From the NCBI RefSeq assembly GCF_004011695.2, contig NC_082409.1, positions 1,798,001-1,862,000 of the forward strand: a stretch of DNA of 64,000 nt, read 5' to 3'. Source of the DNA: Ascochyta rabiei (Eukaryota > Ascomycota > Dothideomycetes > Pleosporales > Didymellaceae). Positions within the stretch are counted from its first letter, which is position 1; the number at the start of each line of letters is the position of its first letter. The notes below the pieces were generated by a model. The model saw only the letters and a list, made by a program, of their open reading frames with translations, was not told the DNA's origin and did not search any database. A program made the translations under genes and the position numbers. This document shows positions 11,011 through 21,739 of the stretch, one piece after another.

Positions 11011-11475
11011 ATGGCCAACTCAGTCAACTTGACAGCACTTACTCCACGCGAAGCCGTTGCAGACGCTCTCTACCGCTGCGTCCTTGGTATTGACACCAAC
11101 GACCAAGAGCTTTTCGAGTCGGCCTGCTTAAAGAATGAGAGCATGACTTTTGTCGCTGGTCCTGTCAACATCGAGGGTTGGACCGCTGTCAACGAGCTGA
11201 CTCAGAAAGCATTCGCCGTAGTCACCACGCATATCATCAGCAACATCCGCATTGAGCTAAAGGACGGCGCGGACACGGCGTCCATGACCGCACACGCAAT
11301 TTCGTATCATGTACGACCGGAAGATACGCTGAAGCCGGAGGACACCTCGTATACAGCCGGATCGCTGTACAACTTAGGTCTTGCTAGGGACGGTGACGAT
11401 GGCTTGTGGAAGATCAAGAAGTGGGAGGTCAAGATCCTATGGACTACGGGCGACAAAGCAGTCCTCCATGGATAA
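11011..11475 (+). CDS. SnoaL-like (NTF2-fold) domain protein
   Basis: A 154-residue single-domain protein starting at MANSVNLTALTPREAV. The features are an N-terminal helix (ADALYRCVLGIDTNDQELFESAC), a strand pair, TAHAISYHVRPED, and a C-terminal WKIKKWEVKILWTTGD strand pair, the layout of the SnoaL-like / polyketide cyclase-like NTF2 superfamily. Members act as small isomerases, hydratases or binding proteins, often on aromatic or sugar-derived metabolites. An upstream in-frame ATG at 10939 exists, but MANS starts right before the first conserved helix and is preferred. It follows the regulator and the sugar-acid kinase on the same strand, which allows, but does not prove, a shared pathway. 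Confidence 0.8.
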   Translation: MANSVNLTALTPREAVADALYRCVLGIDTNDQELFESACLKNESMTFVAGPVNIEGWTAVNELTQKAFAVVTTHIISNIRIELKDGADTASMTAHAISYHVRPEDTLKPEDTSYTAGSLYNLGLARDGDDGLWKIKKWEVKILWTTGDKAVLHG

Positions 11476-11940
11476 AGTAGAAAGTATCGAAGTCTGGAAA
11501 CACATACGTCGTATCTCATTCGTATTCGTTATGTAGGTTTGGATGGTAATTTAGGCAAAGAGCACCCCATATTCAGGCAACTGTGCACAGTCCACTTAAT
11601 CTACGATACATATGTGCCGTTCACACATTCCCGCGTTAATGTGAACTCAGCCGGTCTGACAAAATACTCTCACTTAACCAATTGAACAGCGATTCAATAA
11701 TTATAGCCACCACCAAACCCTTAGCCCCGCATTACCGTCCCGCCCTTGACAACAGCGGCACGACTTCTGCACGAGCACCGAGGACACAACAAATATTACA
11801 GCCTAAGTCAAGAATATCTTGTGGCTGCAGTGGTGATCCCGCGGGCGATCGTCCCTGTGTTCAGTGCTCTGTGAAGCGATGCGTTGAGCCGCTTGCCTGG
11901 AACTTTGAGCACGACTCCGCTGTAGGTAGTGCAAACAGCA
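11476..11940. other. Intergenic, no gene called
   Basis: A plus frame at 11682-11990 includes a stretch with Cys spacing loosely like half of a Zn2Cys6 cluster. It lacks the first CxxC pair and basic linker, so it is not called. The region leads into the broken gene that follows. Confidence 0.35.
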
Positions 11941-13070
11941 TGTCCACTGTTCGCAACAATTCCCAAGGAGCTAGGAGATATCATTTTTGAATACGCGCTC
12001 ACGAGAAACGCCAAGCAAATTGCTCGTTTCGAAAGAAGAAGCATGCCTCCCTGGACCTCGAGCCCTCGATAATATTACGATTGTAAGGACCTGAGAGATA
12101 TTGCAATGATCAAGAGCCTGCTGTCGACATATTGGGCTGTTTATCTCGAGACATCCCTGCTTCCCATTCTCCTGAACCCTTCTCGACTCCGCGGCAACAC
12201 CTGCTTCAGACCGAGAGTAATGCTCCCATGGCCGTTCGCGAACATTCAAACTCTACAATGCTCGAGGACGGACACTAGTACAGCTTCTTCTTCGGCTTCG
12301 CACCAACGGGCTGGCACCCTGAAGCAAAACGTAAAGGCGTCCTTGTAGCACCACCATACCTTGATTTGAAGGACAGAATTGGAGGAAGTCGCCGGTCGTG
12401 CAACTTCACTTTGCTGCCTACGGGGGCGGACACAAACCATTGTCCTCTTACAGATGCTCTGAACCAGATGCACCTACCTGCTAGTTCTGTGGCTCCATAG
12501 TCCACAATGCGGCTGCAACGGGCGAGACCGCTTGTGCACCTCAGGCTCCGTCTGTCAGCCCGGGGCTGGTGGACGTGGCGCGACGATCCAAGCAGCAATG
12601 ATGCCTTGAACCATCACCTAGGTCTCGACCCAGCACTCGGCAATGGTCGTCAGCGGCCGACCAGCACGCGCATGCGAGAACTGGCTTAACAGCGACGCGA
12701 TGGCAAACACCCAGCCCCTCGATCTTGGCCATGGAAGCACTCACCTGGCTGGGCGCATGTTATTGCCAGACTAACCGATCTCAAGACTCTCGAGCTTGAC
12801 TTGGAGACATTTGGGGAGAAGAAGCATCAGCTGGAGAAAGGAGTCGAGTGTGCCAGGACGTGGCGCTTTTCCACTGTGAATACACAAGACGAATTGGTCT
12901 GGGATATTCGAGTGGAAGAGAAGCGTTGGAGCAAGCCGGTAGATGAAAATTGGGAGTTTCGAAGAGGCGATTGGTATGCGAGAAGCACGGAGTTCGAAGT
13001 GAGGACAGTGAGGTTCACCAGGCGACGAATGGCTCCAGGCACAGTAGACGAGGACTGTAAGGTCCACTAA
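11941..13070 (+). pseudogene. Broken gene of a fungal LPxEL-type family
   Basis: Protein-like segments occur in order on the plus strand but in different frames. At about 11941-12060 there is CPLFATIPKELGDIIFEYAL, the common fungal N-terminal motif (LPxELRxxIxxYAL). At about 12106-12260 there are AVYLETSLLPILLNPSRLRG and MLPWPFANIQTLQC. At about 12330-12500 there is VAPPYLDLKDRIGG, then RLSARGWWTWRDDP and LGLDPALG at about 12545-12650. At about 12745-13070 there is LTDLKTLELDLETFGEKKHQ followed by ARTWRF. I know this order from intact hypothetical proteins of Pleosporales, where these blocks sit in one frame. Here stops and shifts separate each block and no set of GT-AG introns joins them, so I read it as a pseudogene. 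Function of the intact family is unknown. Confidence 0.6.
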
Positions 13071-13274
13071 GCGCAGCTTTAGCCCGCATTGATGTATATG
13101 ACGGTACGAAGGGTTGAACCATATATTTCGGGTATATGCTACGTACACACATCAGTCGTTGAGACATGACTTGGTCGATCTTCTTGGAGATCATAATCTA
13201 CATCTTCTTTCATCAACACGTTCACATTGTCTAGTCCAAAACTCTATAACACCCTACGCTGTGTCTTAACCTGT

Positions 13275-14411
13275 CTACTGGCTCAAGTCATCGCCCCAGA
13301 CCTGCTTGGCAATCTCGACTTCCAGCCTGACCTTGGCCCACTGCTCCTCCTCGGTCAGCTCGTTGCCCTCGGCGGTCGAACTGAATCCGCACTGGTGGGA
13401 CAAGCACAGCTGGTCGAGGCCCTTGGGCGCGATAGACGCCGCCTCCTTGAGCCTCTTGATGATGTCCTCCTTGTCGTCGAGCTCGTTCTTCTTGGAGCTC
13501 ATCACGCCCAGCACAACGACCTTGTGCTCGGGCAGGTGCCTCAGGGGGCTGAAGTCGCCGCTGCGTGCATCGTCGTATTCGAGGAAGTAGGCGTCGACGT
13601 TGAGCTCCTTGAAAAGGACTTCGGCGACGGGCTCGTAGCCGCCGCTCGCGAACCACTTGGAGCGGTAGTTGCCCCTGCAGAGATGGATACCGATCTTCAT
13701 GTCGCTCGGCCTCTTGCTGATGGCCTTGTTGATCAGCTCGGCGTATTTCTTCGGCAGCACGGATAGGTCCTCGTTGCGCTCTGTCTCGGCGGCTTTGCGC
13801 ATGTCCGGGTCGCACAGGTACGCGAGGTTGGTGTCATCGAGCTGGACAAAGCGACACCCAGCCTTGTACAGAGAGTCTAGCTCTTCCTGGTAGACGCGGG
13901 CGAGGTCCTCGAAGAAGACATCAAGGTCCGGGTATGCGGAGATGTCGATGCTGGCGCGTCCACCGCGGAAGTGCACCATTGTGGGCGAGGGGATGCACAC
14001 CTTCGTTGTTGCAGCGCCGCCGTTCTGCTTGATTGCCTGTTCGAGGAAGTTGAAGTCGTCGACCTGGATCGCCTCGGGGTGGCCCAGCTTGCCCTTTACA
14101 ACAAGAGTTGGCGGGCTGAAGCCATCCTTGTGCCTGATGTTGCCGACCTGGCCCTTCTCCTCGATACCCGCTAGGTGCTTGAGGAAGTCGAGGTGGAAGT
14201 AGGCGCGGCGGAACTCGCCGTCTGTGACGGAGCGGAGGCCATTCTCAATCTGCTGCTGCGCGACCTTGGAAACAGCCTCGTCTTCGATCTTGCGGAGCTC
14301 GGAGGCGGAGAGAGAGCCTTCTGCGACCTTCTGGCGCGCGTCGAGGACGGCCTTGGGGCGCAGGAAGGATCCGACGTGGTCGGCGCGGTAGACGCCGTAA
14401 GGGAGAGGCAT
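13275..14411 (-). CDS. MetE-like (cobalamin-independent methionine synthase II) family protein
   Basis: Single exon, 378 residues, starting at MPLPYGVYRADHVGSFLRP, the usual start of this family. It corresponds to the C-terminal catalytic barrel of cobalamin-independent methionine synthase, in the stand-alone short form found in fungi and bacteria. Zinc-ligand candidates are visible: His and Cys in GIHLCRGN (about residue 243), Glu in YFLEYDD, and Cys in LSHQCGF (about 338). The N-terminal VTDGEFRR segment and the FVQLDDTNLAYLCD block are also typical. The short form lacks the folate-binding N-terminal half, so its methyl donor and acceptor are uncertain; a thiol methyl-transfer role in the cytosol is the family expectation. 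The frame is open upstream to 14621, but that extension is low quality and probably leader, possibly with a leader intron. Confidence 0.88.
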   Translation of the reverse strand: MPLPYGVYRADHVGSFLRPKAVLDARQKVAEGSLSASELRKIEDEAVSKVAQQQIENGLRSVTDGEFRRAYFHLDFLKHLAGIEEKGQVGNIRHKDGFSPPTLVVKGKLGHPEAIQVDDFNFLEQAIKQNGGAATTKVCIPSPTMVHFRGGRASIDISAYPDLDVFFEDLARVYQEELDSLYKAGCRFVQLDDTNLAYLCDPDMRKAAETERNEDLSVLPKKYAELINKAISKRPSDMKIGIHLCRGNYRSKWFASGGYEPVAEVLFKELNVDAYFLEYDDARSGDFSPLRHLPEHKVVVLGVMSSKKNELDDKEDIIKRLKEAASIAPKGLDQLCLSHQCGFSSTAEGNELTEEEQWAKVRLEVEIAKQVWGDDLSQ

Positions 14412-15088
14412 TGTGCTGGCGGTTTGGGTTAGTATGCATGTTGTGTAGCTGTAACCTGGAGTTTCGCAGCCGCTTTGACTGCTCTTTGATGTACCAGACG
14501 GTTTGATCACCGATAGGCAAGACTTACAAACGTAGAAATATACGCGATGAATTGGAGTTAATAAAGAGCACAGTCTGAAAGGGAGGCAAGCCTTTAAGAA
14601 GTATCGTACGCTCAATATCACATCATTGCAATTGTTCTTGACCTAGGAGCCACCCCACTCACCCACTCACGGCAGTTGTTTCGAGGCCCTAAACAATCAC
14701 AGGATGGGTCCGAGGCGCCGAGGACCAGCGCTTGAGCGCGGGGCATGTGGAGAGAAACTCCGAGGTCAGGGTCAGCAATCGATGAAGAAACACAAACTTC
14801 ACACGCCACACATTCTGGTTCGGCAGTTGAATCGTCGTTGTTCACAAATACAAAAGAGATATGACGGCCGTTGTTGCATGGGCGATCAGGGTGCCGTGCG
14901 GCAAGATGGAGATGCATGGAGGGGTTGAGTGACGTTTGGCGCGGCCCGGGATCGGCCGTGGAATTTGTGAACCCCAGTGCGGCAGAATGAATCCGTGCGA
15001 AGCAAAGGCAGTTTGCGAACGTTGAAGGGGTATATTGAGAGACAAGTCGAAATGTGTGCGACTTCTGAAGTCTTTACAATGCCACTGC
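14412..15088. other. Intergenic: MetE-like promoter
   Basis: 677 bases between two minus-strand genes. Only weak overlapping frames are seen. It should contain the MetE-like promoter and leader and the 3' end of the coilin-like transcript. Confidence 0.4.
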
Positions 15089-17284
15089 TCATGCAGCCTT
15101 CAGCAGCTTCCCTTCTAGCAGCTCACCAAACATACCGCTCCACAGGCCCTCCTCTTCCTCCTCGTCCATGAAGAAGCCGTCTTTGGCATCATAGATCCTG
15201 TTTCCCTTGCTGTCGAACTTTTTCTCCTTCCTCGGTAGATCGCGCTCAGCGATCCTCAAGCGTATCGTGCCTGCACCGGCGCCGGAATCGCCTTCGCGGT
15301 CGACGATGGCCGTCTTGAAATCGCTAATTTCAGGCGTGACGGTGACGGGATTGACGCCGAAAAACTTGCAGACAACGACAGCTCCTGCCTTGATGTCGGC
15401 GGAAGTCAGGTCTGGCAATGTGCTCAAGTCAGCGGGTAGCAGAGGTAGGCCGGACTGTTCTTGTGACGCTGTTGCAATGTCCTGCTGAAGTTGGTCCTCG
15501 ATAGCTGTGTGAATCTCAACATCCGGATTGTCATCGTTTGGGGTATCATCGTAGTTGAGGAAGATCTTTTCTTCCTCCTCCTCTTCTTCCTCTTCCGGTT
15601 CTTCTGCTGGTGCCGGCGTCTTACCGCCCTTCTTGCCTTTCTTCTTCTTAGCAGCTTCACGCATGACCTTGCTGACGGGGTCCCAATGCTGCTGGAATGG
15701 GAACGGTGGGGCCGTCAGTTCGTATTCTTCCTCCCAACACTCGAAGGCGGAAAGATTGATCCTTGATTTCCAGAAGTCCGGGTCTGTTGAACCCTCAGGT
15801 TCGGGAGTCGGTTCTTTAGTTTCGATGGGCTTCTTTGTAAGGTTTTTGGTCTGACGTGCAAGCATACGGCCGATTGCTGAAACGTCGGGTCGTAGGCGCT
15901 TTCGCTCCGGCGTCTTCTTCTCTGCCGTATATTCTGATGTCTCTTCTGTTTGCTGTGACGGTGCTGAGGTAGCATCTTCGGTCTTACTCGAGGATGCCTC
16001 TTTCGCTTCCACTGTGACATCTGACCGCTCTTCGCCGAACCGAGCCATCATTTCTTGTTTTCGCTTTTCCAGTTCTGCCGAATCATCCCCAGCAATTTCG
16101 GCAGGCTCATTATCCTCTATGCGTTTCCTCTTGCCGGTCGGTTGCGCGAAAGCCTGCCGTTGTTCAGACATGGCGCCTTGCTTTTGCAGCCTGGTCTCTT
16201 CGTCGTACTTGTCAAGATCCTTCAAATCAGCATCCTCGTGTAGCTTTCCAGCTTCCTTCAGGTGTTTCAGCCGGTTCGTCTTCGTTCGGCGCGCATTCCG
16301 CGATTGCGTAGTCCTCTTGCCTTTGCCAGGCGGCGAGATCTTGGAAGTGGTAGGTGGCTGTGCGGCTATCGTTTTCGGTGTCGGTGCTTTCGAAGAGAGT
16401 ACTTCAGGCGCCGCATCGCTATCGCTGTCGCAGTCTGAATCGCTCGATGAACTGTCTGAGCTTGATTCCGAGTCCGAATCTGAATCTGAATCTTGGTCCG
16501 AAGTTAAGACGTCAGAGGCACTCGACGTGTCGGTATCCGAGTCCGAATCCGAATTCGAATCCTCAGAGCCGCCGACATCGAGGTCATCGCTCTCCTCCCC
16601 TGGCGCGAAGTCCTCATCGTCTTCATCCTCTTCGCTATCCTCATCGACGTCCATTGCCACCACTGACTGCTCGAATTGCACTTTCTTTGCCGCTTCTTTT
16701 GACCCGCGTTTTGTCGCAGAACCAGACTGCTTCTGCACATCAACTGCCTGAGTCCATTCCGCTTCCAGCTGTGGCATCTCCAGCTGAGCAGCTTCTTCGT
16801 TCGTGATCTCCTCCAATCTCTGTCGCTTCCGCGGTGGGATCCTCACAGCCGGTCGATTTGGCTGCCTCAGATATGGCCTCCCAAACGGCAAACCATCCAC
16901 GAGATGTTGCCCGCCATCGCTGATCTGGTGTCGTCCTGTGAGCGTCCTAGCACGGACTTCGGCGCGCATGAGCGGTCTTATGCTACATAGAGTCAGCACA
17001 CTAGCTTTCCCACTTGTCCTCCAGTAAGTAGGGTCAACATACGAAACATTATCTTCCTCCTTCAGCGCCTGTCCCACAGGCATAAAGTGCAAGCACTCGA
17101 AGCCCCCGACCTCGACAACATAGTGCTCAAGCCCCCAGTGCTCTGCCTCCAGCGGCACAATGAGGTTGACGTCTTCGAGCAGACGGGTGATTGTGTATGC
17201 GGATGTGCTGTTCGTGTCCGGGACGCTCCAGAGAATGTTCACCACGGGCAGCCCGTTGCGCTGGATCGTGAGGCGCAGACGCAT
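15089..17284 (-). CDS. DUF7357/coilin-like nuclear protein
   Basis: Two exons (17043-17284 and 15089-16982) give 711 residues. The intron (16983-17042) is 60 bases and contains no in-frame stop, so the frame also reads straight through. Residues 1-85 form a ubiquitin-like domain resembling the coilin N-terminus (MRLRLTIQRNGLP, then LLEDVNLIVPLEAEHWGL and VGGFECLHF). Then come a basic PPRKRQRLEE patch, a long Asp/Ser/Glu tract (about 210-290) and Lys-rich segments. The C-terminal 100 residues resemble the Tudor-like end of coilin (GAVVVCKFFGVNPVTVTPEI, then RIAERDLP). Coilin organises Cajal bodies, and the acidic-basic pattern suits a nuclear or nucleolar protein. The coilin link is inference from domain order; the fungal family itself is uncharacterised. 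Confidence 0.8.
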   Translation of the reverse strand: MRLRLTIQRNGLPVVNILWSVPDTNSTSAYTITRLLEDVNLIVPLEAEHWGLEHYVVEVGGFECLHFMPVGQALKEEDNVSYVDPTYWRTSGKASVLTLCSIRPLMRAEVRARTLTGRHQISDGGQHLVDGLPFGRPYLRQPNRPAVRIPPRKRQRLEEITNEEAAQLEMPQLEAEWTQAVDVQKQSGSATKRGSKEAAKKVQFEQSVVAMDVDEDSEEDEDDEDFAPGEESDDLDVGGSEDSNSDSDSDTDTSSASDVLTSDQDSDSDSDSESSSDSSSSDSDCDSDSDAAPEVLSSKAPTPKTIAAQPPTTSKISPPGKGKRTTQSRNARRTKTNRLKHLKEAGKLHEDADLKDLDKYDEETRLQKQGAMSEQRQAFAQPTGKRKRIEDNEPAEIAGDDSAELEKRKQEMMARFGEERSDVTVEAKEASSSKTEDATSAPSQQTEETSEYTAEKKTPERKRLRPDVSAIGRMLARQTKNLTKKPIETKEPTPEPEGSTDPDFWKSRINLSAFECWEEEYELTAPPFPFQQHWDPVSKVMREAAKKKKGKKGGKTPAPAEEPEEEEEEEEEKIFLNYDDTPNDDNPDVEIHTAIEDQLQQDIATASQEQSGLPLLPADLSTLPDLTSADIKAGAVVVCKFFGVNPVTVTPEISDFKTAIVDREGDSGAGAGTIRLRIAERDLPRKEKKFDSKGNRIYDAKDGFFMDEEEEEGLWSGMFGELLEGKLLKAA

Positions 17285-17538
17285 CGTCGCATTCGCCGCG
17301 GTAAGAGTTGGCAGACGCGCGAACTTTTGGGTTAGATGGAGCCATGACCGAGGCTACAGGTGCCCTAACTGCTTCGGGATTCTAGCGTGCTGCGGAGCGC
17401 TTCCACTACTGGCAGGAGGTGTGCATGCAGAGGATACATTTGTTGGATGACGCAATTGCTGTTCAAAGCTAGCTATATATCGTGCTGCTCGATTGACTAA
17501 TGCACAAAACATCCCGCTGCTGATCCTTCCTGTCAATT
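17285..17538. promoter_or_regulatory. Compact divergent promoter
   Basis: Only 254 bases separate the start codons of the coilin-like gene (minus) and the Kelch gene (plus). Both leaders and core promoters must fit here, so the two genes probably share regulatory elements. I see no obvious TATA box or repeat. Confidence 0.5.
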
Positions 17539-18642
17539 ATGCCTGTCTCGATGCCTATCAACACGCTCAAGGGCAACTGGCAACGCCTTGTCAAGAACGA
17601 CCGTCTCAAACGCTCATCCCAGGTACTCTCAGTCGTGAACAACCAAGCCTGCATATTCGGTGGAGAAGTACAGCCTCGCCAGCCTGTCGACGACAAAATA
17701 GATGTTCTTTCGCTCAATGCTGGTATGTCTACCCCTCCATGCTCAAGCCATCACAGTGCGCCAGCTTCAACATCATACTGAGGGGCCTCAGATTCACCAG
17801 ACCATGAGACAAAGAGCTTGAGCGAGGCACCAAGCCCTCGTGTCGGCACCGCATCTGCCGTCATCAATGACTCACTCTATCTTTTCTCCGGTCGCGGCGG
17901 TGTTGATATGGCACCGGTAGAGGAGAACGGCGCAGTATGGAAATACACACCTTCCTCACAGTCCTGGGATAAGCTCTCACCGTCCGATACCTCAGCCTCC
18001 TATCCACCAGCTCGAAGCTATCATAGCTCGGCTTCAGACGGAAACTCCACCTTCTATGTCCACGCAGGGTGTCCAACCTCAGGTCGTCTGTCCGATCTCT
18101 GGGCCTTTGATGTCGAGAAGAAGGAGTGGAAGCAGCTATCCGATGCGCCTGCGCCGCATAGAGGAGGCACTAGTATCGCCTACAGCAACGGGAAGCTGTA
18201 CCGCATGAACGGGTTCGACGGCACTACCGAAGTCGGCGGGAGTGTCGACATCTTCGACGTTAGCGCGAACAAATGGAGCACAAAGTCTTTCATTGCGGAT
18301 GGTAACGACGGCCCTGAGGCACGCAGCGTATGCACTTTACTCCCTGTCCAGCTCGGCAGGAAACAAAAGTTGCTCACGTTGTTTGGCGAGCGCGATCCAT
18401 CAAGCCAGGGGCATGCTGGGGCAGGGAAAATGTTGGGCGACGTGTGGATATACGACATCAGGGAAGAGTGGTGGACGAAACTGGAGCCCAACAGCGGTGA
18501 TGATGGAACGCCAGCCAATAGAGGCTGGTTCGATGCTGACGTTGTAAAGGGGCATGGTATGGGAAACGACAGTATTGTGGTACACGGAGGACTTGGAGAG
18601 AACAATGAGAGGTTGGACGATGTTTGGTTATTGAAATTCTAG
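17539..18642 (+). CDS. Kelch-repeat protein (nitrile-specifier-like)
   Basis: Two exons (17539-17722 and 17801-18642) over a 78-base intron (GTATGT donor, CACCAG acceptor) give 341 residues. The sequence is a run of Kelch blades: QACIFGGE, then LYLFSGRGG, a paired Trp near SQSWDKLSP, FYVHAGCP, LSDLWAFDVEKKEWKQLSD, LYRMNGFDG, LLTLFGERDP, LGDVWIYDIREEWWTKL and IVVHGGLGENNERLDDVWLL. This makes about five or six blades of a beta-propeller close in type to plant and fungal nitrile- and thiocyanate-specifier-like proteins. The molecular role in fungi is not established. An alternative ATG 12 bases downstream (MPINTLKGNW) is equally good, as that motif is the first conserved one. Confidence 0.88.
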
Positions 18643-19714
18643 AGTGACTCGTTGCTCCGGTGCATCAGAACCAGAATTAGATCCACAATACCAACCATAC
18701 CGAGGAAAATCTCAGACAGTTATTGCACTGTTTATATACTATCTTCCCAACCTATTGACGATAGAATCTGGAGAACACCAGACGGTCGATAGACTGCGTC
18801 ACAGCTAGGTTGAATATCGGCATCCTTCCTCAGTCGCCTCGCCGCGCTGCCGTAAATACACGTTAGTCAATGGTGGCATCACGACTATAGCCATTACAAT
18901 CCAGATCAGATTCCAACATCCATAACATCCTGCTATGGTATGGCAGCATTACAGCGGCAGCACGACTTCCTACTATAGCGTGGCGGCAGCGGTGATGGTA
19001 GTATAGCGATCCTATGGCATGGCGCAGTGCGAGTAATCAGCTTCTGGTATGTCGTCTAAAATGTGCTACAACTACCCTGTTGAAAGCTTGCGCTATGTAT
19101 CATGTATCTAGTCCAGTTAATATAGGAAGAAAAACAGAGGTTTTTCGATCGCTCTCGCGGGCATGTTCGTTGCGCTGGCATTGAGAGGACAGTGTTGTGG
19201 ATATTTTGTTAGACCTAGACTTGGTTTTACAACAGACATCTTGACTGCCATTTCTTAAGCTATCTTTCGTGAAGCCTACCTAGGCCTGATCGTTAATCGA
19301 GGAGCCTTGAACAAAAGTACAGGTCAAAACGTAAATCTTCCAGAGTTGACGCAATGTGCAACGCTGGTTACCAAAGATACACTATGAGCACACGGTCTCT
19401 GTAGCTCAGTGTGAACTTGGAGAACTCAATCCTGGACAGAGATGGAAATCACATTAGCCCAGATCAAAAGCTAAGCATCTGGTGAAATGCAAAGCTTTGG
19501 CTGTAGCAACAGAGGCTTGAACTTACCTGATATATGACTTTGGGTTGGTTCGGCATCAACCATTGTAACGAGAACTCTGTCTTCTCTGCTAGTCAAAGAA
19601 GCACTTCTATCAGCGTCACTGGCCCGTGCGCGCGTGAACTTCGACCGCGAAATCGTAAACAAACAAAGGACATCACCACCGTTCTAGCGCACACAACGCC
19701 ATACCGTGACCATC
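18643..19714. other. Intergenic, no feature seen
   Basis: About 1.07 kb with moderate A+T and no convincing frame. The part at 18880-19060 is rich in scattered near-repeats of 'ctatggtatggca'-like words but has no clear period. It contains the promoter of the TINA-like gene at its right end. Confidence 0.35.
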
Positions 19715-21739
19715 ATGGAGTCATACAATCTCAAGACTGCGGCGACATATATCAACAATCTACTTTTGGCTCGTGGACTACTCCGCGATGGAAAAGGCAT
19801 CGAGTTCGCGCACCCATCGCGGGCGGAGGGCGGCAAAGAAGCCACAATGGCTCAGATCATCAACCTCGTTCACGATCTTGTCCTGAAGCGTGATGTATGT
19901 TGAATGGAAGAGCTGTGCGGCGCAGCGATATTGACATGGATGCAGCGCGATCAGGAGTATCGAGAATCTGTTGCGGAGACAGTACGGAACTTGCGCTCAG
20001 AACAGTCGCGCCAGTTGATATCGCTCGAGAAGCTGCAGACTCGCAATGCAGATCTTACACGACAGCTCTCTCTGGCTCAATCGCAAGAGCACGCTGCTCG
20101 CGCCGCTTTACGAACCGCCGAATCATCCGCACGCAAGCTACGCGCAGAAATGTTGCGACTGAAGACAACCGTAGATCAGGTCCGGACAAGCTGCGCAAAC
20201 GATGTACGAAAGCGCGATGTACAAATCCAGCGCTTGAAGAGCCACTTGACGACCCAACAGCGTGGGAACAAGACAGGATTAGTCGGCGCAAGCATTACGA
20301 TCAACCCTGGTGTTGCAGGCTTTGGTGGTTCGGCGAACACGATCAGGAACGACGAGCCAGACCTCGAGGATCCGGGCTATAGCCTGAAACAAGAAACGAC
20401 GGACTTCCTGACACAGTTGAGCCAGAGCTTGAGCGATGAGAATGACAGTCTCATCGGGCTCGTAAGGAGCACGCTCACGACGTTGAGAGAGTTGCAGGGC
20501 ATGCCTGAAAGCAATGCGCAGGAAGATGCAGACGGTCACTCAATAATCGGCGAGGAGGACGAAGATGTACAGCACGGCATGATGCATGCTCTACCAACCA
20601 GTTTCGAGACCCTCGCCAGCGACACGGACGTCGTGTTAGACAATCTGAAGAACCTACTCACCAATCCCAATTTTGTGTCAGTGGACGAGGTTGAGTCCCG
20701 AGAAGAGGAGATTCACAGATTACGAGCAGGCTGGGAGAAGATGGAGGCCCGCTTGCGTGAATCCTTCAAGCTCATGGACTCTTGGCGGAAGCGCATGACA
20801 AAGGGTGATACTATCAACCTAGACGAGCTCACGAGAGGGCTGGACTACGACACGGATCTGGAAGAAGATGAAGGGGACAATATTTCAATGATCGAAGAAG
20901 AAGATGAGGACGAAGGAGAAGAGCTTGTCGAAGAGGATGGCGAGGAAGCTATGGAGGACGGCAGTTCAGTCTTTGACGAGGATGTTCAGGAGGTGGAAAA
21001 TCAAGAGGAGCTTCCTACACCAGAAGCAGAACTTGCAGCAGAGCAGACGAACGGTGATTCCCGTTTCGACGGCAAGCCACGACCCGAATCGCAGGCTCTC
21101 CAGGAGACGAGCGGCAACAAGTCACCCAACAAATCGCCTCGGAAGGTTGCTTTCTCAGCGTCCATTCCGAACACCCCATCTCATGCCGAAGATGAGGCGA
21201 CAGGCACATCTGGACTTGATCTGGTCGACGTGGAGACGACCAGCCACCCTGCCTCGGTAACAAAAGCTTCCCCGCCAGAAGAGGGTGCATCGAGAGCAGC
21301 AGGCCAAGATGAGCGCACACCACGCCATGTACGTTGTGACAACATCTGCGACCCTATCTTGAAGATGGCCTGCAAAGTCACCCTTTCTTCATCCCCATCA
21401 TTTTCTTTCGACTCACCCATGACGACGCTCTCTGACACCCGGCAACAGGCAAAGAAACGGCATTCGAGTCCACATGCCCATCCCGAAGAGCGATCCCCAA
21501 AGCTGACCATGTTCGATAAGCTCAAGGCAGTGCAGGCCGAAGCGGAAGTAGCCGCTGCCAGAATCCAGTCAAGTCCTGTCAAGTCTTTTAGATCGGCGAA
21601 TGGCGAGGATGCAACAGAAGAGAAAAGGCAAAGGCGTCTGACTCGCTCACCAACGAAGCCCTCACGCATTGGAGGTCGGCCAAAGAGGAGAAAGAGCACG
21701 CTGACACCTGCGGAGCTGGAAAACCTCTTAGGCTGCTAA
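19715..21739 (+). CDS. NIMA-interacting (TINA-like) spindle-pole protein
   Basis: Exon 1 (19715-19894) and exon 2 (19946-21739) join over a 51-base intron to give 657 residues. The N-terminus MESYNLKTAATYINNLLLAR and the joined LVLKRDRDQEYRES are the afadin/alpha-actinin-binding (ADIP-like) domain of fungal NIMA-interacting proteins. A long coiled coil covers about residues 65-150 (NLRSEQSRQ through KRDVQIQRLKSHL). The middle is very acidic, and the C-terminus is basic with FDKLKAVQAEAEVAAARIQS and a GGRPKRRKS patch. Aspergillus TINA is known to bind the NIMA kinase and sit at spindle pole bodies; that role is inferred here. A possible second intron, 21329-21448 (GTACGT donor, CTGAC branch, ACAG acceptor), is 120 bases and in frame, so exon 2 may be split without changing the ends. 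Confidence 0.82.

Noticed and set aside
11682..11990. Possible half Zn2Cys6 cluster (Cys-rich stretch)
   Set aside because: Lacks the first CxxC pair and basic linker, and the neighbouring relic belongs to an unrelated family.
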